Shown here: positions 38,103 through 47,311 of the stretch, one piece after another
How the letters are laid out: each line of letters begins with the position of its first letter
Position numbering within the stretch: the first letter of the stretch is position 1
Source: Pseudoxanthomonas suwonensis
Lineage (GTDB): Bacteria; Pseudomonadota; Gammaproteobacteria; Xanthomonadales; Xanthomonadaceae
Assembly (NCBI RefSeq): GCF_000972865.1
Contig: NZ_CP011144.1
Location: 3,779,118 to 3,843,117 of the forward strand
Direction of reading: 5' to 3'
Length of the DNA: 64,000 nucleotides
The notes under the pieces: model-generated
Seen by the model: the letters and a program-made list of their open reading frames with translations, nothing else
Databases searched by the model: none
Told to the model about the DNA's origin: nothing
Program-made: the position numbers and the translations under genes

Positions 38103-39071
38103 TCAGTCGTGGCCGGCGTGGAGCGGGGCGGGGAAGGCCGGCGCGACGGCCACCGTCGCTGGCGCGGCGTCCGGCAGCGGTGGCGGCACGCTGGCGAGTG
38201 CGTCGGGTGCGGCATCGGCGGCGCGGTTCAGGACCACCAGGCTGATCCTGCGGTTGATCGGCGCACGCGGATCGTCGCGGTCGAACGGCACCGACGAGGC
38301 CAGCCCGACCACGCGCGCGATCCGTGCCTCGTCCAGGCCGCCTTCGAGCAGGGCGCGGCGGGCGGCGTTGGCACGGTCGCTCGACAGCTCCCAGTTGCCG
38401 TACCCGCGCGGGGCCTGGAACGGGGTCTCGTCGGTATGCCCGGCCAGCGCGATCCGGTGCGGGGTATCGGTCAGCAGCGCGCCCAGCTCGTGCATGACCT
38501 CGGCGGTGTAGTCCTTCATCCGCGCGCTGCCCAGGTCGAACATCGGCCGGTTCAGCCGGTCGACGATCTGGATGCGCAGCCCCTCGGGGGTGAGGTCGAT
38601 CAGCAGCTGGTCCTTGAACGGCGCCAGCGCCAGGCTCTTTTCGATCGCCGCCTCCAGGTCCCGGCGCAGCTCGTCGAGCTGCCGGCGGTCTTCGGCCGCC
38701 GCCGCGCGCGCCGCTTCCTCGCTGGGAATACGGCTGCGGGTGGCCTCGCCGGGATCGCCGACCTTCGGCCCGATGCCGCCGGGCATCGACAGCGCGTTGG
38801 CGGTGGGGATCAGCTTGTCGGACGCACCGCCGGGACCGAGCGAACTGGAGCCCGGGATCGCGGCCGAGCCCTCCACCGCGCTGGGGTTCTTGAAGTACTC
38901 CGACACCGCCGCCTTCTGTTCCTTGCTGGCGATGCCGACCAGCCACATCACCAGGAAGAACGCCATCATCGCGGTGACGAAGTCGGCGTAGGCCACCTTC
39001 CAGGCGCCGCCATGGTGGCCGCCGGCGACCTTCTTGACCCGGCGGATGATGATCGGCTGCTTCTGCTCCAT
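38103..39071 (-). CDS. motB: MotB, flagellar stator protein
   Basis: MotB anchors the stator to peptidoglycan and carries the proton-binding aspartate. The 322-residue protein has one membrane helix (AYADFVTAMMAFFLVMWLVG, Asp in YADF near residue 30), a plug and linker region rich in Gly and Pro, and a C-terminal OmpA-like domain with LAGHTDETPF and RANAARRALLEGG. A Pro/Ala-rich extension follows (about 290-322). YADF Asp implies a proton motor. motA stops seven bases upstream, so the two form one operon under the sigma-28 promoter at 39961. Confidence 0.94.
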   Translation of the reverse strand: MEQKQPIIIRRVKKVAGGHHGGAWKVAYADFVTAMMAFFLVMWLVGIASKEQKAAVSEYFKNPSAVEGSAAIPGSSSLGPGGASDKLIPTANALSMPGGIGPKVGDPGEATRSRIPSEEAARAAAAEDRRQLDELRRDLEAAIEKSLALAPFKDQLLIDLTPEGLRIQIVDRLNRPMFDLGSARMKDYTAEVMHELGALLTDTPHRIALAGHTDETPFQAPRGYGNWELSSDRANAARRALLEGGLDEARIARVVGLASSVPFDRDDPRAPINRRISLVVLNRAADAAPDALASVPPPLPDAAPATVAVAPAFPAPLHAGHD

Positions 39072-39077
39072 GGCCGG

Positions 39078-39932
39078 TCAGCGGCTGCTGCGCAGGTGGG
39101 CTTCCAGGTCGGAGAACGCCGGGCGCACGTCCGAGTGCAGCAGCTTGCGCGCGAACTCCACCGCGACCGTGGGCGGATAGCCGCGCAGGCTGGAGACCAG
39201 CGCCATCTTGATGATCTCGAAGGCCTTGCCTTCCTCGTGCGCGCGATGCCCCATCGACGCGGCCAGCGGGCCGACGAAGCCGTAGCCGAGCAGGATGCCC
39301 AGGAAGGTGCCGACCAGCGCCGCGGCGACGTGGTGGCCGATCTCGGTCACCTCGCCGCCGATGGCGGCCATGGTGATCACGATGCCCAGCACCGCGGCGA
39401 CGATGCCGAAGCCGGGCAGGGAGTCGGCCAGCACCTGCAGCGCGTGCGCCGGCTCGGCCGCCTCATGGTGGTGGGTCTCCACCTCGATCTCCAGCAGTTG
39501 CTCGAGCTCGTGCGGCTCCATGTTGCCGCTGATCATCAGCCGCAGGCAGTCGGTGGTGAACTCCATCAGGTGGTGGTCGGCCAGCAGCTTGGGGTACTTG
39601 GCGAACACCGGGCTGGACTCGGGGTTCTCCACGTCCTTCTCGATCCCGATCATGCCTTCCTTGCGCGCCTTGACCAGCACGTCGTAGATCATCGAGAGGA
39701 TGTCGATGTAGTCCGCGCGCCGGTAGCGCGCACCCTTGAGCAGTCCGGGAATGCCCAGCAGCGCGGCCTTGACCACCTTCATCGGGTTGGCCACCAGGAA
39801 CGCGCCGAACGCCGCGCCGCAGATGATCAGCACCTCGTACGGCTGCCACAGCGCGGCCAGCTTGCCGTGCGAGAGCACGAAGCCTCCGAGCACGCTGAGA
39901 ATGACGATCACGAAGCCGACGATGATGAGCAT
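39078..39932 (-). CDS. motA: MotA, flagellar stator protein
   Basis: MotA forms the membrane ring of the stator around MotB. The 284-residue product has four helices (about 2-20, 32-50, 168-192, 200-220) and the large cytoplasmic loop with SMIYDVLVKARKEGMIGIEK and the charged helix. The pair of conserved prolines lies in LPGFGIVAAVLG and GYGFVGPLA. The C-terminal EIIKMALVSSLRGYPPTVAVEFARK is typical. A sigma-28 promoter lies 29 bases upstream of the ATG at 39932. A second stator pair is not present in the window. Confidence 0.95.
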   Translation of the reverse strand: MLIIVGFVIVILSVLGGFVLSHGKLAALWQPYEVLIICGAAFGAFLVANPMKVVKAALLGIPGLLKGARYRRADYIDILSMIYDVLVKARKEGMIGIEKDVENPESSPVFAKYPKLLADHHLMEFTTDCLRLMISGNMEPHELEQLLEIEVETHHHEAAEPAHALQVLADSLPGFGIVAAVLGIVITMAAIGGEVTEIGHHVAAALVGTFLGILLGYGFVGPLAASMGHRAHEEGKAFEIIKMALVSSLRGYPPTVAVEFARKLLHSDVRPAFSDLEAHLRSSR

Positions 39933-39960
39933 GGGGCGCGCGCGTGGAGGTGTCGATCCC

Positions 39961-39987
39961 GTATCGGCAGGCGCCCGCCGAAGTTGA
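39961..39987 (-). promoter_or_regulatory. Sigma-28 promoter of motA-motB
   Basis: On the minus strand TCAA (39987-39984), exactly 15 bases, then GCCGATAC (39968-39961). It points at motA, whose ATG is at 39932. Confidence 0.75.
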
Positions 39988-40052
39988 GGACCGTCACAGG
40001 AGCGTGCGGCGCGCCCGGGAGTAGGATGTCCCGATGCCGGGAGGAACCGCCG

Positions 40053-40469
40053 ATGGCCGAACCCAAGACACGTCCGACCGATGTCCCGCTGGAGACCCTG
40101 CTGGCCGGCATCGACGAGCCACGGCGCAGCGAGGCGCGGCAGCTGGCGGCGATGATGCAGGAAGCCACCGGCGAGCCGCCGCTGGTCTGGGGCGGCGATA
40201 TCGTCGGCTTCGGCCAGTACGCCCAGCGCTATGCCGACGGCCGGCAGCTGCCCTGGCCGCTGCTGGGCTTCTCGCCGCGTGGCCGCGAACTGTCGCTGTA
40301 CCTGATGGACGGGTTCTCGCAGCGGCAGGAACTGCTCGCACGGCTGGGGCGCCACCGTACCGGCAAGTCGTGCCTGTACCTGCGCCGACTGTCGGACGCA
40401 TCGCCCGAGGTACTGCGCGAACTGCTTCACGCCAGCGTCGCGGCCCTGGAACCGCAGCGCATCCGCTGA
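40053..40469 (+). CDS. DUF1801 family protein
   Basis: A 138-residue cytoplasmic protein matching the DUF1801 (YdhG-like) pattern: RRSEARQLAAMMQEATGEPP, VWGGDIVGFGQY, LGFSPRGRELSLYLMDGF and GKSCLYLRRLSDASPEVLREL. Members share a fold with frataxin-like or iron-carrying proteins, but no role is proven. A GGGAGG ribosome site precedes the ATG at 40053. It reads away from motA, with the sigma-28 promoter region between. Confidence 0.88.
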   Translation: MAEPKTRPTDVPLETLLAGIDEPRRSEARQLAAMMQEATGEPPLVWGGDIVGFGQYAQRYADGRQLPWPLLGFSPRGRELSLYLMDGFSQRQELLARLGRHRTGKSCLYLRRLSDASPEVLRELLHASVAALEPQRIR

Positions 40470-40530
40470 ACCGCGTTGTATGCTGCGCCGCCGCCGACGG
40501 CGGCGCCCCCATCCCTCCCGGAGTCTCCCA

Positions 40531-40875
40531 ATGATCCAGCGTCACGATGTCGGTCCGCGCATGTCCGAGCTCGCCGTGCACAACGGCGTGGCCTACCTGG
40601 CCGGGCAGATCCCCGAGGATCCGTCCGAGGACATCGTCGGCCAGACCCGCCAGGTGCTGGAGGCGATCGACGCGCTGCTGGCCCAGGCCGGCACCGACAA
40701 GACCCGGATCCTGCGCGCGCAGATCTTCCTGGCCGACATCGCCGACTTCACCGGCATGAACCAGGCCTGGGACGCGTGGGTGGTCCCGGGCCACACGCCG
40801 CCGCGCGCCACCGTCCAGGCGGCGCTGGCCGATCCGGCGTGGAAGGTCGAGATCGTGGTGACCGCGGCGGTGTGA
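40531..40875 (+). CDS. RidA family protein
   Basis: A 114-residue protein of the RidA/YjgF/UK114 group, which hydrolyses reactive enamine or imine intermediates. Conserved parts are SELAVHNGVAYLAGQIPED, QTRQVLEAIDALLAQAG, RILRAQIFLADIADF and the catalytic Arg in PRATVQAALADPAWKVEIVV. The conserved Arg indicates a functional deaminase pocket; the exact Rid subgroup is unclear because the N-terminus is of the Rid7-like type. ATG 40531 follows CGGAG by eight bases. It lies 61 bases after the DUF1801 gene. Confidence 0.9.
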   Translation: MIQRHDVGPRMSELAVHNGVAYLAGQIPEDPSEDIVGQTRQVLEAIDALLAQAGTDKTRILRAQIFLADIADFTGMNQAWDAWVVPGHTPPRATVQAALADPAWKVEIVVTAAV

Positions 40876-40885
40876 GCGCAGCCGC

Positions 40886-42184
40886 TCAGGCGCCGGGTTG
40901 GCGCTGCGCCAGCCCCCGATGGGCCAGGCGCGCGAGGTTGCCATACATGAACACGCTGGCGACGGCGTGGGCCACCGCCGCACCGGCGACGCCCAACAGT
41001 GGCACCAGCACCGCCAGCAGGACCATCAGCAGCACCGCCGCCGTGGCCACGCCGCGGAACAGGGCGCGGTTCTCGCCCTGGTGCTTGAGGTAGGTCGGCG
41101 CCATGGCCAGCAGGGTGGTCAGGGCGGTGCTCACCGCCAGTATCCGCAGCGCGGTGGCGCCCTCGGCGACGAACTCGGGGCGGAACAGCCCGATCAGCTC
41201 GCGGGCGAAGACGAAGGCCACCAGCAGATAGACCAGCAATGGCGCGGCCAGCCAGCGCAGCCGCTCTGCCCGCAGCCGGTCGATGCCGTCGAAGTCCCGG
41301 TTCGCCAGCAGCAGCGACAGGCGGCTGGCGTACACCCGGTTGGTCGCCGTCGCCAGCACCTGCGCGATCGCCGCCGTGCTGAAGGCCGCGGCGAAGGCGC
41401 CGACCGCGGTACCCGGCGAGGGATGCAGCCATTCCAGCGCCAGCACCGCGGCCTGGGCGAGGACCGCGAGCGAGACGCGGTAGAGCCAGAACGGTCGCGC
41501 CTCGGCCTGCCACTGCCGCCGCCGCTCGACCGGTTCGGTGCGGAACAGGCCGGGCGGTGCCGCCCGCCGGAACTGCGCGGCCATCAACGCCAGCGCCAGG
41601 CCCCATGACAGGCCCCAGGCCGCGATCGCCCAGGCCGCGGGCATGCCGGGGTACACGGCCAGCGCGATGCACGCCAGCACCAGCGCCATGGCCGGCACCA
41701 CCAGCCGGAATACCAGTGCCGCGCTGGACGCGCGTCCGAGCGCGGTGAGCACTTCCAGCCCGAGGTGCACGAGCGCACCGGCCGGCAGCGACACGCAGCT
41801 GACCACGATCGCGGCCCGCATCCCGGCAGACAGCCCGTCCGTCCAGCTGGCCCACAGGCCGACTGCGCCACCCACCAGCAGTGCGCCGAGCAGCACGCGC
41901 CGGCGCGAGAACCGCAGGAAGCCGAGCAGGCCGGCGGCATCGCCGCGATCGAGCAAGGTCGGCAGCAGCTTGAGCGAATACTTCTCCAGCCCCTGCGGGA
42001 CCAGGGTCACCATCAGCACGAAGGCGGCCGAGGCCACCACGTAGCTTTCGAAGCCGGCCACCCCCAGCTGCCGGGCCAGCACGATGCCCAGCGCATAGGC
42101 CACCATCTGCCCGGACAGCGACAGCGCGGACAGTCGGGTTTCCCAGCCGGGGCTGTTCACGGTGTCCTCGAGGCCGCCGGCCAT
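40886..42184 (-). CDS. Polysaccharide flippase-like membrane protein
   Basis: A 432-residue integral membrane protein with about twelve to fourteen hydrophobic helices, in the MVF/oligosaccharide flippase superfamily (Wzx-like). The N-terminal LSLSGQMVAYALGIVLARQL and GLEKYSLKLLPTLLD and the central LRAERLRWLAAPLLVYLL fit that group. No glycosyltransferase or polymerase genes are adjacent, so its substrate is not indicated. It ends 11 bases from the convergent RidA gene. The porin gene upstream is on the same strand, 16 bases away. Confidence 0.78.
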   Translation of the reverse strand: MAGGLEDTVNSPGWETRLSALSLSGQMVAYALGIVLARQLGVAGFESYVVASAAFVLMVTLVPQGLEKYSLKLLPTLLDRGDAAGLLGFLRFSRRRVLLGALLVGGAVGLWASWTDGLSAGMRAAIVVSCVSLPAGALVHLGLEVLTALGRASSAALVFRLVVPAMALVLACIALAVYPGMPAAWAIAAWGLSWGLALALMAAQFRRAAPPGLFRTEPVERRRQWQAEARPFWLYRVSLAVLAQAAVLALEWLHPSPGTAVGAFAAAFSTAAIAQVLATATNRVYASRLSLLLANRDFDGIDRLRAERLRWLAAPLLVYLLVAFVFARELIGLFRPEFVAEGATALRILAVSTALTTLLAMAPTYLKHQGENRALFRGVATAAVLLMVLLAVLVPLLGVAGAAVAHAVASVFMYGNLARLAHRGLAQRQPGA

Positions 42185-42200
42185 CGACCGGCGGCGCAGG

Positions 42201-43550
42201 TCAGAACGTCAGTCGCCCGCGCAGGCTGAACACCCAGATCGCATCGGTCGACGGGTCCAGCGCCGGATCCACCTGGACCTGCAGGTCCGGGGTGATCGCG
42301 AAGTTCGGGGTGACGTGGAAGCGGTAGAACACTTCGGCGGTGTACTGGCTGCGCAACGCGGGGCTGGCCGGCTGCAGGCCGCCGACGGCCACGCCGAACA
42401 GGTCGGAGAAGTGCTCGGTCGGGCGCCAGCCGATGCCCACCGCCGCGTTGCGGTCGACGAACCAGCCGTCGGACCAGCCGGCGCGGGCGAACCACATCAG
42501 GTTGGCGCCGAGCATGTAGTTGGCGTTGAACGCCAGGCCGCGCGCGCGCGGCAGCCCGCCTTGCTCCGGGTCCTTGTACCAGGCGGTGAGGTGGATGTTG
42601 TTGGCGTCCATCGCCGCGCGGGCGTGGATCGGGGTGCGGGTGCGGGCCAGCGAGGTGAAGCCCACCTCGAGCATGTAGAAGTGCTCGTCCTTGCTGAAGA
42701 AATCGTCGATCGTGCTGCCGGTGTCGCTGCTGTGGACGGTGAAGATGCCCGGCTTGAGGTACAGGCCAGATTGCGTCGGGTACCAGGCGGCGACCGCGCC
42801 GAAGCCTCGCAGCGGCGAGGCGATGGACGGGCTGGTGGAGAACGCCTGGGTCAGGAACTGGCGGTTGTCGTCGAAGAACGGATAGGCGTTGAGGAAGTTC
42901 GGCGCGAAGATCTTGCCAACCGTGTACTGGAAGCGGTTGTCGGCCAGGTTCTGGCGGATGTAGGCCTGGGTCACGCCGAGGCTGAAGTCGCCGTAGGTGG
43001 CCGCAGTGGGGATCATCGAGCCGGTGGCCATGCCCGCCTGCAGCGGCGGCAGGTCGGTGCCGACCGGGCGGCGGTCCTCGACCGCCACGTCCAGCGACAT
43101 CGCATTGGCCTGGCCGCGGTTGAACAGGTCGTAGGAGAAGTTCAGGGTCAGCTTGTTGCCGACCGCGTTGTGCTGGTCGATGAGGCTGCTGGAATAGTTC
43201 TGCCACAGCATCATCCACGAGCCGCCGAAGCTCAGGCCGGTGTCCTCGCGCACCCGGTTCTTCCAGGCGAACCAAGGGCCCATCGAAGTCGGCCGGCGCA
43301 ACCAGCCGGTCGGCACGGCCGTGTCCTCCTGCAGGTCGCCCTGTACCGACAGCGTGTAGTCGAGCAGGTTGGGATAGGGTTCGCGGTCGGCGATGTCGGC
43401 CAGGGTGAGGTCCAGCTGCGCCGGCTGCGGCGCGTCGGCCGGCGGCTGGACCTGTTGCGCGGTGGCGGCGATGGGCAGCAGCGCGCAGCAAACGGTGGCG
43501 GCCACCGCCCGTCTTCTCCATGCGTTCGCGGACGTCCTGGATGAGCGCAT
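42201..43550 (-). CDS. OprB-like carbohydrate porin
   Basis: A 449-residue outer-membrane protein with an N-terminal signal (Arg-rich start, hydrophobic at about 15-30, ATA-Q cleavage). The rest alternates aromatic and polar residues as in a beta-barrel and ends with RLTF, the C-terminal Phe needed for barrel assembly. Segments such as GLSFGGSWMMLWQNYSSSL, VEVFYRF-like AEVFYRFHVTPNFAITPDLQ and AIWVFSLRGRLTF fit the OprB family (glucose/carbohydrate-selective porins). It begins three bases after the CoA-transferase homologue gene, so the two share a transcript. Substrate is unknown. Confidence 0.82.
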   Translation of the reverse strand: MRSSRTSANAWRRRAVAATVCCALLPIAATAQQVQPPADAPQPAQLDLTLADIADREPYPNLLDYTLSVQGDLQEDTAVPTGWLRRPTSMGPWFAWKNRVREDTGLSFGGSWMMLWQNYSSSLIDQHNAVGNKLTLNFSYDLFNRGQANAMSLDVAVEDRRPVGTDLPPLQAGMATGSMIPTAATYGDFSLGVTQAYIRQNLADNRFQYTVGKIFAPNFLNAYPFFDDNRQFLTQAFSTSPSIASPLRGFGAVAAWYPTQSGLYLKPGIFTVHSSDTGSTIDDFFSKDEHFYMLEVGFTSLARTRTPIHARAAMDANNIHLTAWYKDPEQGGLPRARGLAFNANYMLGANLMWFARAGWSDGWFVDRNAAVGIGWRPTEHFSDLFGVAVGGLQPASPALRSQYTAEVFYRFHVTPNFAITPDLQVQVDPALDPSTDAIWVFSLRGRLTF

Positions 43551-43553
43551 CCG

Positions 43554-45161
43554 TCAGCCCTCCCAGGTGGGCAGGTCGCTGCCGCGCACGGTGACCAGCG
43601 GGTCGCGCCAGCGCCCCGGCGTCTTCGACAGCCGCACTTGCGGGACCAGGCGTTCGACCCGGCCGTAGGGAGTCTGCCGGGTCATGGTGTCCGGCGGAGT
43701 CATGCGGTGCTCCGGCCGCGAGGCATCGAAATCGATGCCGGGGAAGTGGCCCAGGTCCTGGAACCACATCGCCGCGCGCGCCAGGTTGACCCGCACGTGC
43801 CAGCTGCCACCTTCCTGCGCTTGCCGCCGCAGCGCGGCCAGGATGCCGGCCGCCCCGATGTAGCCGGTGATGTAGTCGTTCATCACCAGCGTCGGCGGGA
43901 AGCGCGGCACGCCGGTACCGCCACCCTCGGTGAGGGTGAAGCCGGTGGTGGACACGCCCTCCATGTCGAATGCGGCGCGGTCGCCCCACGGGCCGTCCCA
44001 GCCGTAGCCGCGCACCGACAGGTAGACGATGCCGGGCCGCTGTCGTGCGACTTCTTCGACGCCGAAGCCCAGCCGCTCCATCGAGCGGCCACGGAAGCCC
44101 TCGATGAACACGTCCGCGTCCGGCAGCAGGGTGGCGAAGTGCCTGCTCTGCTCCGGATCGCGCAGGTTGACCCAGGCCGAGCGCATGCCGACGTTGACGT
44201 CGATCACCATCGCCTCGTGCTCGAAGCTCTGGTCGCGGGCGATGTGCAGCACGTTGGCGCCGTACTCGGCCAGGGTCCGCGCGGCGGTGGTGCCGGCGAT
44301 GACGTGGGTGCACGAGATCACCCGCTTGCCCGACAGTGGCCGCTCCGGATCGGGCGAGAACGGTCGCGGCGGCGCGTCGCCCACCTTGACGATCTCGATC
44401 AGCGGCAAGCCCGCCAGGTATTCGCCCTGCGGGTGGGCCAGCCATTCGGCGCGGGTGCGATGCAACGCGGCCACGCCATTGTTCGCCGCCAGCGTGTCCT
44501 CCAGCTCCTGGCCGTCCCATTTCTTGACCGCAGCGCGGATCGCGGCCTGGTCGGGCGGGGTCTTGAGCACGTTGAGGATCCGGTCCATCAGGTGCGGATA
44601 GATGCCGGTGAGGTTGATGAAACGGCCGTCGCGGGTCTCGAACGCCTGGAACGACAGCGGATTGCCCAGCCCGACCGGCGCCTGGACCATCAGCCCGTTG
44701 ACCTTTGGCTTCCAGGACGTCAGCGAGGCCGGGATCGGGTCGCTGGCCGGGATCAGCCCGGCCGCCTGCAACTTGGTGTGGACCATGCCGATCAGCGGAT
44801 TGGTGTTCCACACCGCCTGGCGCAGGTCCACGGTCAGGTCCTGGCCCTGGCCGGTGCGCTCGCGCCAGATCGCCGCCGCGCCGACGCCGGCCGCCATGGC
44901 CGGGATCGCCATGCAGGCACCGATGCGGAAGTGGCTGCGCAGCAGTGGATCGACCCCGGTGAACTCGACTTTGCCGCCGGCGTCGCCGGGCGCGCCGCCG
45001 ATCGCGTGCATGAATTCGGAGAACCGCGCCTGGATGTCGAAGGACGTCGACGGCTGCGCGGCGGCCGAGTCGAACGGGAAACGCATGGAAAGCGCGGCAC
45101 CTATGGCGGCGCCGGTACCGAGCTTGAGGAAGGTGCGACGGTCCGAATCGGGTTGCGACAT
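43554..45161 (-). CDS. Tat-exported CaiB/BaiF-family CoA-transferase homologue
   Basis: A 535-residue member of the class III CoA-transferase family. A twin-arginine signal (SDRRTFLKLGTGAAIGAALS) opens the protein. Two family domains follow, with KRVISCTHVIAGTTAARTLA, GANVLHIARDQSFEHEAM, SAWVNLRDPEQSRHFATLLP and a C-terminal EHRMTPPDTMTRQTPYGRV. CoA-transferases normally act in the cytoplasm, because CoA esters do not occur outside, so a Tat signal is odd. The protein may have lost or changed this activity. The gene is the first of an operon with the porin and perhaps the flippase. ATG 45161 has GGAGG nearby. Confidence 0.82.
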   Translation of the reverse strand: MSQPDSDRRTFLKLGTGAAIGAALSMRFPFDSAAAQPSTSFDIQARFSEFMHAIGGAPGDAGGKVEFTGVDPLLRSHFRIGACMAIPAMAAGVGAAAIWRERTGQGQDLTVDLRQAVWNTNPLIGMVHTKLQAAGLIPASDPIPASLTSWKPKVNGLMVQAPVGLGNPLSFQAFETRDGRFINLTGIYPHLMDRILNVLKTPPDQAAIRAAVKKWDGQELEDTLAANNGVAALHRTRAEWLAHPQGEYLAGLPLIEIVKVGDAPPRPFSPDPERPLSGKRVISCTHVIAGTTAARTLAEYGANVLHIARDQSFEHEAMVIDVNVGMRSAWVNLRDPEQSRHFATLLPDADVFIEGFRGRSMERLGFGVEEVARQRPGIVYLSVRGYGWDGPWGDRAAFDMEGVSTTGFTLTEGGGTGVPRFPPTLVMNDYITGYIGAAGILAALRRQAQEGGSWHVRVNLARAAMWFQDLGHFPGIDFDASRPEHRMTPPDTMTRQTPYGRVERLVPQVRLSKTPGRWRDPLVTVRGSDLPTWEG

Positions 45162-45328
45162 GGGAATTCCTCCGCGTCTTGGCTGGTTTCGTATATGCGG
45201 CCAGCTAACTGCGTCGAAGCATCACTAGCCGGCGTTGCGTACTGTCTGGAGCCCTTTCGCTGCAGGAGCGTGTGCGTGTTGGTACCGGGAACGGCCTCGT
45301 CCATCCCCGACTGCGCAGGTGGGGGAGG

Positions 45329-45805
45329 TCAGTCTCCGCCGTCCGGCTCGACGTCCGCCGGGCGTTCCACCACGCTCGCCTCGCGCAGTTCGCGCTTTGC
45401 GTCGTTGAGCGCCCGACCGTCAATCGGGCGGGCGCTGGAGATCCTGCAGGGCTGGGAAATCGCCGAGCCGTTGGCGGCCCTGGGCTGGACGCTGTCCAGG
45501 CGGGCGTTGACCAGCCCCATGGAGTTGCTGATGGTGATCGAACTGGCGATGGACAGGCCGGAGCAGCGCGCATGGAACTCCAGCAGATAGCCCTGGTTCG
45601 GTGTGTTCCAGAACGCCAGTGCCTGGTCGCCGAGCGGCGTCCAGCGGGTCACTCCTGCGATCCGGTCGATGCGGAAACTCGCCACCGGAGGTCCGGCATG
45701 CGCCTGGTACAGTTCCAGGCGTTCTGCCGAAGTCAGGGAAGGGCCGGAATGCGCACAAGCGGCCACCACGGCCACCATCGACAACGCGATCAATTTCCCT
45801 TTCAT
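45329..45805 (-). CDS. Lipoprotein, DUF6491-like
   Basis: A 158-residue lipoprotein with a signal and lipobox-like VAAC (Cys 17). The mature domain has RIDRIAGVTRWTPLGDQALAF and CSGLSIASSITISN with two further cysteines, a pattern I associate with the DUF6491 family of Xanthomonadaceae. A charged C-terminal tail follows. The protein resembles the exported protein at 17998-18363 in its central part. A GGGGGCAAC sequence precedes the ATG at 45805. Function is unknown. Confidence 0.75.
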   Translation of the reverse strand: MKGKLIALSMVAVVAACAHSGPSLTSAERLELYQAHAGPPVASFRIDRIAGVTRWTPLGDQALAFWNTPNQGYLLEFHARCSGLSIASSITISNSMGLVNARLDSVQPRAANGSAISQPCRISSARPIDGRALNDAKRELREASVVERPADVEPDGGD

Positions 45806-46081
45806 GTTGCCCCCGTTCGACAAGCGTGGTTCATGTGTCCGGCAAGCCGATGATGCTACATCCCGGTCGGGATGGCGACGTCGCAGTTGCTGCGGTATCG
45901 CACGGGCCGTTTCCGGTTGGCACGCGCCATCGACGACCGCCCGTCTGCTAGAGTCGGTCGCATGCCGCAGGGGAGGGGAGATCCCCATGCATCGCTGGAC
46001 TCAGGGAAAACCGGGTGCAAGCGCGGGCGGGTCGGCGCGGGCAGGCCCGGGACCTGTCCCGATCGAAGGGGTGCCCGACGC

Positions 46082-47311
46082 ATGAGCCGTTCCGCATCGC
46101 CCGTTCGCAGGCTCGTACACGCGCTGATTCCGATCGCGTTCGCCGCGTCGCTGGCTGGTTGCATCACCATTCCCCGCCATCCGGTTCCCGCCGGGGCGAC
46201 GGCATCGGCCATGCTGCCGGGCATGCCGGAAGTGCGCGGCTGGGCAGGCAGCCACAGCGATGCGCTGGAGCGTGACTTCATCCTGTCGCTGCAACAGGAG
46301 TCGCCGGAGGATTTCCCGGTCGGCGCCGACGGCGTCATCCGCTATCCCTACCTGGCAATTTCCGGTGGCGGCGCCAACGGCGCGTTCGGGGCAGGGTTCC
46401 TAAACGGCTGGACCACGACCGGTACCCGGCCGGTGTTCAAGGTGGTGACCGGCGTCTCCACCGGCGCGCTGATGGCGCCGTTCGTGTTCCTCGGGCCGCG
46501 CTACGACCCGGTCCTGCACCGCTTCTACACCACGACCCGCTCGCAGGACGTGTTCGAGGCCGGCTCGCCGCTGATGGCGCTGCTGCGCCGCGATTCGCTG
46601 GCGCAGACCGCGCCGCTGGCCTCGCTCATCGCGCAGCAGGTCGACATGGCGCTGCTGCAGGAGGTCGCCGAGGCGCACCGGCAGGGCCGGCGGCTGTACA
46701 TGGGCACCGTGGACCTGGATTCGCGCGACTTCGTGGTCTGGAACATGGGCCTGATCGCAGAACGGGGCGACGACGCGGCGCTGGAACTGTTCCGCAAGGT
46801 GATGCTCGCGTCCTCGTCGATCCCGATCGCGTTCCCGCCGGTGATGTTCGACGTCGAGGTCGGCGGCCAGCGCTACGACGAGATGCACGTGGACGGCTTC
46901 GTCGGCGCCAACGTGTTCCTCAACGCGGGAGTATTCGACCCTTTGCCGCTGTATGGCCGTGCAGGCCGCGCCCCGGGGCGGGAGGACATCTTCATCGTGC
47001 ACAACGGCCAGTTGCACGCGCCCCCGAGCCCGACGCCGCGGTCGCTGCGCGGGATCGCCGCGCGGGTCATCGAGACCACCGGACGCGCGAGCATCATCGG
47101 CGACCTGTTCCGGGAATACGCCTTCGCCCAGCGCAACCGGTCCGGATTCCACTGGGTGACCATCGACGAGAGTGTCGAACTGCCGGACCCGATCGCCTTC
47201 GACACGGAAAAGATGGCCGAGCTCTACGACATCGGATACCGCGCCGCGGCGGCGGGGCCGGCCTGGCTGGAGGAGCCGCCTGGGCTCAGGCCTGCCACAA
47301 GTCCCGAATGA
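46082..47311 (+). CDS. Patatin-like phospholipase lipoprotein
   Basis: A 409-residue lipoprotein (lipobox SLAGC, Cys 24) with a patatin-like hydrolase domain. The oxyanion motif SGGGANGAFGAG, the nucleophile S126 in GVSTG and D271 in VDGFVGAN form the Ser-Asp dyad, so it should be an active lipid acyl hydrolase. The lipid anchor places it in the envelope. ATG 46082 has no strong ribosome site; the frame is open upstream to 45872 but that would hide the lipoprotein signal. It is the last conserved gene before the island starting at about 47.3 kb. Confidence 0.88.
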   Translation: MSRSASPVRRLVHALIPIAFAASLAGCITIPRHPVPAGATASAMLPGMPEVRGWAGSHSDALERDFILSLQQESPEDFPVGADGVIRYPYLAISGGGANGAFGAGFLNGWTTTGTRPVFKVVTGVSTGALMAPFVFLGPRYDPVLHRFYTTTRSQDVFEAGSPLMALLRRDSLAQTAPLASLIAQQVDMALLQEVAEAHRQGRRLYMGTVDLDSRDFVVWNMGLIAERGDDAALELFRKVMLASSSIPIAFPPVMFDVEVGGQRYDEMHVDGFVGANVFLNAGVFDPLPLYGRAGRAPGREDIFIVHNGQLHAPPSPTPRSLRGIAARVIETTGRASIIGDLFREYAFAQRNRSGFHWVTIDESVELPDPIAFDTEKMAELYDIGYRAAAAGPAWLEEPPGLRPATSPE

